Below, in pieces: positions 59,892 through 64,000 of a stretch of DNA of 64,000 bases (position 1 is the first letter of the stretch; each line of letters starts with the position of its first letter). Origin of the DNA: Candidatus Levybacteria bacterium RIFCSPHIGHO2_01_FULL_36_15b (lineage in GTDB: Bacteria > Patescibacteria > Microgenomatia > Levybacterales > UBA12049); NCBI GenBank assembly GCA_001782045.1, contig MFNK01000009.1, forward strand, positions 1-64,000. Direction: 5' to 3'. The translations under genes were made by a program, and so were the position numbers. The notes beneath the pieces are model-generated. The model was not told where the DNA came from and did not search any database. It worked only from the letters and a program-made list of their open reading frames with translations.

Positions 59892-60675
59892 GTAAAGAGG
59901 GATAATTTCCGCGTCTCCAAAAACTGCTCGTAAAGTATTTTTTAAGTTTATCCAGGACAGGATTAGAATGAGAAGGTTCTTCTTCAATCGTAAGTTGAGT
60001 AAAACTTGATGGTCGAATCCACGGCCAAATTTGAATTTGACCTTCTCTTTGTGCAATAACTGTTTCCTCTGGTGTCATTCCTTGTGCTTGCCATACTAAT
60101 CTTTCCAGTTGAGGATGCCAACTTTCCCATAAAATTTGATCTTTTGTTTTTTCTTTTAGATCTTGTTCACCACCATTTATTAGCATTTTATTATGTCTCG
60201 TAAGATAACTTGAGAGTTTTAATTCTTTTTCAGCAAGAGGTAGGCTGTTCCATCCATCTAATGCGGCCTTTTTAACCCAAGAACCATTTATTTGTCCATC
60301 CTGTTCTTCTTGTTTAGCTATCTCTTCGCTTAGCATTCTATTTCTAATTTTCTGTTTGCCGTGTTTCAATTGTAGACTGCTCGATTTTACCTCACCTTCA
60401 GCTTCGCTTAAAGGAAAGCCTTCAACGAACTTTATTATAAAATCACTACCTTTTGCATATCGTTCTTTCAGAATTACTTCTGCAACAATATCTGTTTGGG
60501 ATGCTATTATCTTTTGTGTTCTTATTTCTGTTATATCTCCTCTTTCGTTCCAGAGATCATGAAGAAAAGCTCCATTATCTTTTTGCTGTTCTTTAATTTT
60601 TCTTCTCGTGAGACGCACAGGGATCTCAAAATGAGGCGCGGATATTTGATCTAATTCGGATGGTGCAATTCCCAT
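59872..60675 (-). CDS. Hypothetical charged protein
   Basis: 267 aa, soluble, rich in Gln, Glu and Lys. It contains RLTRRKIKEQQKDNGAFLHD, an Asn/Trp-rich centre (GSWVKKAALDGWNSLPLAEK) and IWPWIRPSSFTQL. No motif recognised. It converges on fusA and is divergent from the membrane protein at 60743. Lone orientation inside a ribosomal operon region suggests later insertion. Confidence 0.55.
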   Translation of the reverse strand: MGIAPSELDQISAPHFEIPVRLTRRKIKEQQKDNGAFLHDLWNERGDITEIRTQKIIASQTDIVAEVILKERYAKGSDFIIKFVEGFPLSEAEGEVKSSSLQLKHGKQKIRNRMLSEEIAKQEEQDGQINGSWVKKAALDGWNSLPLAEKELKLSSYLTRHNKMLINGGEQDLKEKTKDQILWESWHPQLERLVWQAQGMTPEETVIAQREGQIQIWPWIRPSSFTQLTIEEEPSHSNPVLDKLKKYFTSSFWRRGNYPSLPIQLFR

Positions 60676-60705
60676 CTGATTTAATTGTGGTAGTTCAAAA
60701 AATAT

Positions 60706-60736
60706 TTGTCAAGAAGATTATTTGTTTTGGTATACT
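60706..60736 (+). promoter_or_regulatory. Promoter of the membrane protein at 60743
   Basis: TTGTCA (60706-60711) and extended -10 TGGTATACT (hexamer 60731-60736), spacing 19. The GTG at 60743 lies 6 nt after the -10. Confidence 0.5.
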
Positions 60737-60742
60737 AAATAT

Positions 60743-61300
60743 GTGGTAAAAATAAAATCCTTCAGGTATAAAAATCTTCTTGGGGCTTTTTTGGGAATTC
60801 TTATCGCGCTTCTTCTGTCTCGCTTTGAGCCTTTTCACTTATTTCTTCTAAACTTACATGAATTAGGTTACTTAGGTGCCTTTATTGCCGGAGCGCTTTT
60901 TGTTTCTACTTTCACGGTTGCAACAGGGGCTGTAATACTTCTTGTTTTAGCTGAAAGTCTTTCGCCCGTAGAGTTGGCCCTAATAGGTGGTTTAGGCTCG
61001 GTTCTTGGAGATTTTTTTATTTTCAAGTTTATCAAAAACTCGCTCTCGATTGAAATTACTGAAATTTATAATCACTTTGGGGGTAACCATCTTTCAAAAA
61101 TCCTACACACAAAATATTTTAGTTGGACTTTGCCGGTAATTGGCGCGATTATTATCGCTTCTCCATTTCCCGATGAATTAGGAGTAAGTTTACTAGGGAT
61201 ATCCAGAATGAAGACGTATCAATTCTTAATTCTCGCATTTATTTTAGATTTTTTAGGCATATTTCTCATAGTAAGTGCGTCAGCTTTAATAAAACCTTAA
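60743..61300 (+). CDS. Polytopic membrane protein, DedA/VTT-like pattern
   Basis: 185 aa from GTG 60743 (MVKIKSFRYKNLLG). The TTG at 60722 would precede the -10 box and is unlikely. Four to five hydrophobic segments; SPFPDELGVSLLGISRMKTYQFL resembles the conserved loop of DedA/VTT-type proteins with a Pro-Asp-Glu pocket. Possibly lipid or ion handling. It sits between fusA and tuf, apparently an insertion. Confidence 0.6.
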   Translation: MVKIKSFRYKNLLGAFLGILIALLLSRFEPFHLFLLNLHELGYLGAFIAGALFVSTFTVATGAVILLVLAESLSPVELALIGGLGSVLGDFFIFKFIKNSLSIEITEIYNHFGGNHLSKILHTKYFSWTLPVIGAIIIASPFPDELGVSLLGISRMKTYQFLILAFILDFLGIFLIVSASALIKP

Positions 61301-61308
61301 ATTCCTAC

Positions 61309-61337
61309 TTGACGAAAGCTTGTAAGTAATGTATATT
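61309..61337 (+). promoter_or_regulatory. tuf promoter
   Basis: TTGACG (61309-61314), 17-bp spacer, TATATT (61332-61337). The leader of about 30 nt contains an eight-T run but no clear SD. Confidence 0.7.
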
Positions 61338-61373
61338 TAATTCAACCTTGGAACAGGTATTTTTTTTGCTCAT

Positions 61374-62555
61374 ATGGCAGATAAATTCGAGAGAACAAAA
61401 CCACATGTAAATATAGGAACCATCGGTCACGTAGACCATGGTAAGACAACGCTAACCGCAGCTATTGCAACAGTACTGTCTAAAAGCGGTAAGGCAACAG
61501 CAAAAAAGTACGAAGATATTGATAACGCTCCGGAAGAAAAAGCAAGAGGAGTCACAATTAATATTTCCCATATTGAATACGAAACAGACAAAAGACACTA
61601 TGCACACATTGACGCACCAGGACATGCAGATTACATTAAGAACATGATCACAGGAGCTGCCCAAATGGACGGCTCAATCTTAGTTGTTTCTGCCCCGGAC
61701 GGCCCCATGCCACAAACAAGAGAACACATACTCCTCGCTCGACAAGTAGGAGTTCCTGCAATTGTCGTTTTCTTAAACAAAACAGATATGGTTCAGGATG
61801 CAGAACTTTTGGACTTGGTAGAAATGGAAGTAAGAGAACTCTTAACCAAATATCAATATCCTGGCAATGACGTGCCTATTATTCGTGGGTCAGCGCTTAA
61901 AGCTTTGGAAGGCGACGCAGAAGCAGAAAAGCAAATACTGGCCTTAATGGATGCAGTTGATACTTATATTCCAACTCCAACAAGAGATTTAGACAAACCA
62001 TTCCTTATGCCTGTTGAAGACGTCTTCTCTATTAAAGGAAGAGGAACAGTTGTTACGGGAAGAGTTGAAAGAGGAAAGGTCAAAGTTAACGAGCCGGTTG
62101 AAATAGTCGGAATTAAAGCTACAAAACAGTCTGTTGTAACCGGAGTAGAAATGTTTAGAAAAATGCTTGATGAAGGACAGGCAGGAGATAATGTTGGACT
62201 GCTCTTGCGAGGTGTTGAAAAAGCAGACGTTGAAAGAGGACAGGTTATTGCAAAGCCAGGCTCGATTACGCCTCACAAAGAATTTGAAGCAGAAGCATAT
62301 ATTCTTACAAAAGAAGAAGGCGGACGACATACACCGTTCTTTACAGGATACAGACCTCAGTTCTTTATTAGAACAACTGACGTAACAGGAGAAGCAGCGC
62401 TGCCAAGCGGTGTAGAAATGGTTATGCCAGGGGATAATACAAAAATGACAGTAAAACTTATTGCACCAGTTGCAATGGAAGAGGGACTCAGATTCGCAAT
62501 AAGAGAAGGCGGAAAAACAGTTGGAGCAGGAGTAATCTCCAAAATAATCTCTTAA
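61374..62555 (+). CDS. tuf: Elongation factor Tu
   Basis: 393 aa, full length. GHVDHGKTTLTAAI (G1), RGVTINISHIEYET (G2), DAPGHADYIKNMITGAAQMDGSI in G3 context, NKTD (G4) and GSALKAL (G5); the C-terminal PGDNTKMTVKLI and FAIREGGKTVGAGVISKI are typical. It delivers aminoacyl-tRNA to the ribosome. It has its own promoter and is followed by rpsJ after 61 nt. Confidence 0.99.
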   Translation: MADKFERTKPHVNIGTIGHVDHGKTTLTAAIATVLSKSGKATAKKYEDIDNAPEEKARGVTINISHIEYETDKRHYAHIDAPGHADYIKNMITGAAQMDGSILVVSAPDGPMPQTREHILLARQVGVPAIVVFLNKTDMVQDAELLDLVEMEVRELLTKYQYPGNDVPIIRGSALKALEGDAEAEKQILALMDAVDTYIPTPTRDLDKPFLMPVEDVFSIKGRGTVVTGRVERGKVKVNEPVEIVGIKATKQSVVTGVEMFRKMLDEGQAGDNVGLLLRGVEKADVERGQVIAKPGSITPHKEFEAEAYILTKEEGGRHTPFFTGYRPQFFIRTTDVTGEAALPSGVEMVMPGDNTKMTVKLIAPVAMEEGLRFAIREGGKTVGAGVISKIIS

Positions 62556-62568
62556 TCCAAAAGTCTGC

Positions 62569-62586
62569 CCTGCCTGCGCAGGCAGG
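62569..62586. repeat. Perfect 18-bp palindrome between tuf and rpsJ
   Basis: CCTGCCTGCGCAGGCAGG reads the same on both strands and is strikingly GC-rich for this genome. It lies 14 nt after the tuf stop and could terminate or stabilise the tuf mRNA 3' end, or be a dispersed repeat. Confidence 0.8.
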
Positions 62587-62616
62587 CTCATTTAGCTCTT
62601 TGATTTAAATACACAT

Positions 62617-62925
62617 ATGCCAAAAGGAAGAATTAGAGTAAAACTCAAAAGTTACGACGCGAGAGTAATAGACTCTACATGTCAGCAAATTTTAGACACG
62701 GCAATTAGAACCGGGGCTAAAGTTGTTGGGCCAATTCCACTTCCCAGCAAAAGATCGGTATATGCGGTAAATAAATCAACTTTTATAGACAAAAACGCAC
62801 GAGACCACTTTCAAATAAAAATCCACAAAAGACTCATAGATATAATCTCACCCACAGAAAAAACAATTGACAGTCTTACGCATTTAGAATTACCTGCTGG
62901 AGTGAATATTGAGATAAGGATGTAG
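62617..62925 (+). CDS. rpsJ: 30S ribosomal protein S10
   Basis: 102 aa. RVKLKSYDARVIDSTCQQIL, GPIPLPSKRSVYAV, HFQIKIHKRLIDIISPTEKTID and LELPAGVNIEIRM are diagnostic. It also joins NusA-containing antitermination complexes. In most bacteria rplC follows; here two unrelated ORFs and a second rpsJ 3' end follow. Confidence 0.98.
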   Translation: MPKGRIRVKLKSYDARVIDSTCQQILDTAIRTGAKVVGPIPLPSKRSVYAVNKSTFIDKNARDHFQIKIHKRLIDIISPTEKTIDSLTHLELPAGVNIEIRM

Positions 62926-62931
62926 TATAAT
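62926..62931 (+). promoter_or_regulatory. -10 box of the gene at 62938
   Basis: TATAAT directly after the rpsJ stop, ending exactly 6 nt before the ATG at 62938. Confidence 0.55.
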
Positions 62932-62937
62932 TCGTTT

Positions 62938-63345
62938 ATGGATACACCAGCAAATCCAAATCAACCTCCACAAGATCCCTTTAACTTAGCCCGACAGATA
63001 TCTACTGATCCCGCAGTTCCAGACGAGCAGAAATTGGAAATGTTAACGGAAATTGGCAGAGGTGTTGGCGTTGATGTAGATAGAATAAATAGATTGCAAC
63101 GTGTTCCAATTATACAACGTGCGGAAATAATAGCAGGACATATTGCTCGACATGGAGAAACTGTTAGGCAGATTACCGATTTTCAAACGGAAGCAAAAAG
63201 TCAATTACGCGAAGCAGATTCACAGCTGGCTAAATCGACGGCGGAAATAGCAGCTAGACTGGATGAGCTAAGAAGATTCCATGAGCCAAGAATAGCAGAA
63301 GCAGACATAGCCGTACGCCGTCCCAAAAACACCCCTGAAAAATAA
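62938..63345 (+). CDS. Hypothetical coiled-coil protein
   Basis: 135 aa. A Pro/Asn-rich start (MDTPANPNQPPQDPFN), then helical sequence with a long charged coiled coil at about residues 75-120 (SQLREADSQLAKSTAEIAAR), and a basic end. It has its own leaderless-type -10. It is bounded by the rpsJ gene and an rpsJ remnant, so it likely arrived by recombination. No function known. Confidence 0.55.
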   Translation: MDTPANPNQPPQDPFNLARQISTDPAVPDEQKLEMLTEIGRGVGVDVDRINRLQRVPIIQRAEIIAGHIARHGETVRQITDFQTEAKSQLREADSQLAKSTAEIAARLDELRRFHEPRIAEADIAVRRPKNTPEK

Positions 63346-63378
63346 CCTGCAGGCGTAAACATCGAAATCAGGATGTAG
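63346..63378 (+). pseudogene. Remnant of a second rpsJ 3' end
   Basis: Eleven codons directly after the preceding stop read PAGVNIEIRM plus TAG, identical in protein to the last ten residues and stop of rpsJ at 62893-62925. Seven of 33 bases differ and all are synonymous third positions, so this is an old or foreign homologue rather than a recent copy. Confidence 0.8.
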
Positions 63379-63380
63379 AA

Positions 63381-63408
63381 TTGACTTGTATCTCTTTAAT
63401 GCTATAAT
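63381..63408 (+). promoter_or_regulatory. Promoter of the gene at 63415
   Basis: TTGACT (63381-63386), 16-bp spacer, TATAAT (63403-63408), then exactly 6 nt to the ATG at 63415. Confidence 0.7.
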
Positions 63409-63414
63409 TTCTAT

Positions 63415-63947
63415 ATGGAACCTGTTGATAGTCAAGAAATCGCTGCTAATTCTCTAGAGCAAAGCATTATTCTCCAGACCACGTTTTTAAAAGAGAAGAG
63501 CTTCAGAACGAATCAGAAAGCTTGTTCTCTAGTTTTCTAGATGTATTTAAGCAAGACCCTGATGTTCTAGAAGCCACAGCAGATTCCTTCTTTGATTATG
63601 GTGGGTCTCACGATTTTATAGAAATACCTAAAAGTAATTCTGAATATGAAATATCTACAGCTGATGATCCATATAATGGGGCTGTATATAGATTAGATAT
63701 TGTTAGAAGAGAGGGAGAGGTTGAAGAACATCTAATTCTTAAAAGCGCACCCGAGAGGTTTAGAGGAAGCACCATAGTTATGGAAGGAGTGGGGTTTATA
63801 TATCAATACCGAAATGAGGAGACGCAAGGGTATCGTCCATACTCAAATTCACCAATAGCTTTGGATGCTGCTCGAACTCTTTTAGAAAAAACAAAAAGAG
63901 ATTTTCAAGATGCACCCCAACCAAATCCGGCCAATCCTCAGACTTAA
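63415..63947 (+). pseudogene. Frameshifted hypothetical gene
   Basis: The promoter-proximal ATG 63415 opens MEPVDSQEIAANSLEQS and then runs to a stop at 63538-63540. A second frame is open from 63450 and carries the long downstream protein (HYSPDHVFKREELQNESESL, then FSSFLDVFKQDPDVLEATAD, to a TAA at 63945-63947). One indel near 63462 would join them into about 176 aa. Alternatively translation starts at a TTG at 63522, giving 141 aa. The protein is acidic and unrecognised, with VYRLDIVRREGEVEEHLILK in the middle. Confidence 0.5.
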
Positions 63948-64000
63948 ACGCTCCCATTAAGAATCCACAGGTTAAAATTCAAACGCGAAAACCTATCAGC

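Noticed and set aside
61989..62591. 200-codon minus-strand ORF opposite tuf
   Set aside because: Antisense to highly conserved EF-Tu, with Cys/Phe/Ser-rich shadow composition; no promoter.
1..64000. Alternative genetic code (TGA as glycine)
   Set aside because: TGA ends several genes at sensible points, for example the helicase, the Clp-like ATPase and the sortase, and is not found within conserved genes.

Overview
The window is a gene-dense, AT-rich bacterial chromosome segment. It most resembles the Candidate Phyla Radiation (Patescibacteria), probably Microgenomates; this is inference from gene content. The signs are shortened housekeeping enzymes (MetG 482 aa, AlaS 582 aa without its C-Ala tail, IF-2 492 aa without the usual N-terminal region, HrcA about 244 aa), an archaeal-type AMP phosphorylase, a PilM-like/baseplate-J-like surface protein next to a sortase, and many lineage-specific small proteins. 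TAA, TAG and TGA all end genes, so this is not a TGA-recoding lineage. No rRNA, tRNA, CRISPR array, phage or insertion sequence was seen.

Layout. 1-4.1 kb: a DUF2207 membrane protein, a Cas4/RecB-like nuclease, and metK on the minus strand behind a SAM-I/IV-clan riboswitch. 4.1-9.4 kb: an RND pump with its adaptor, then a minimal zincin. 9.4-12.7 kb: metG and small proteins. 12.7-16.9 kb: hrcA-grpE-dnaK-dnaJ behind a CIRCE-like operator. 16.9-24.2 kb: an SF2 helicase carrying seven internal 35-residue repeats, a winged-helix protein, and a membrane-anchored Clp-like ATPase. 24.1-31.7 kb: a leader-peptide-controlled zinc-knuckle protein, nusA, infB, a degenerate DHH protein, rpsO and pnp. 31.7-37.9 kb: a Lon ATPase module without protease, RNase J, a nucleotidyltransferase-fold protein, ftsK and a RodZ-like protein. 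37.9-45.7 kb: a structured leader with two small membrane proteins, then a minus-strand block of mltG, AMP phosphorylase, a 36-codon ORF, sortase, the PilM/baseplate-J protein and alaS. 45.7-49.5 kb: small enzymes, an attenuator-controlled GNAT protein with a broken partner, and an M20 peptidase. 49.5-62.9 kb: rpoB-rpoC-rpsL-rpsG-fusA, two unrelated genes, tuf and rpsJ. 62.9-64 kb: hypothetical genes, a leftover rpsJ 3' end and a frameshifted ORF.

Expression logic. Many genes have a TATAAT-like -10 box ending 6-9 nt before the start codon and no Shine-Dalgarno (SD) sequence, which implies leaderless mRNAs. Against that background, four loci (24.2, 37.9, 47.6 and 49.6 kb) have a short leader ORF overlapping competing hairpins. 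Two of them (24.2 and 47.6 kb) have the full logic of ribosome-stalling attenuators and drive genes with strong SD sequences. These RNA switches, the SAM riboswitch, the repeat-bearing helicase and the rpsJ remnant are the most notable content.
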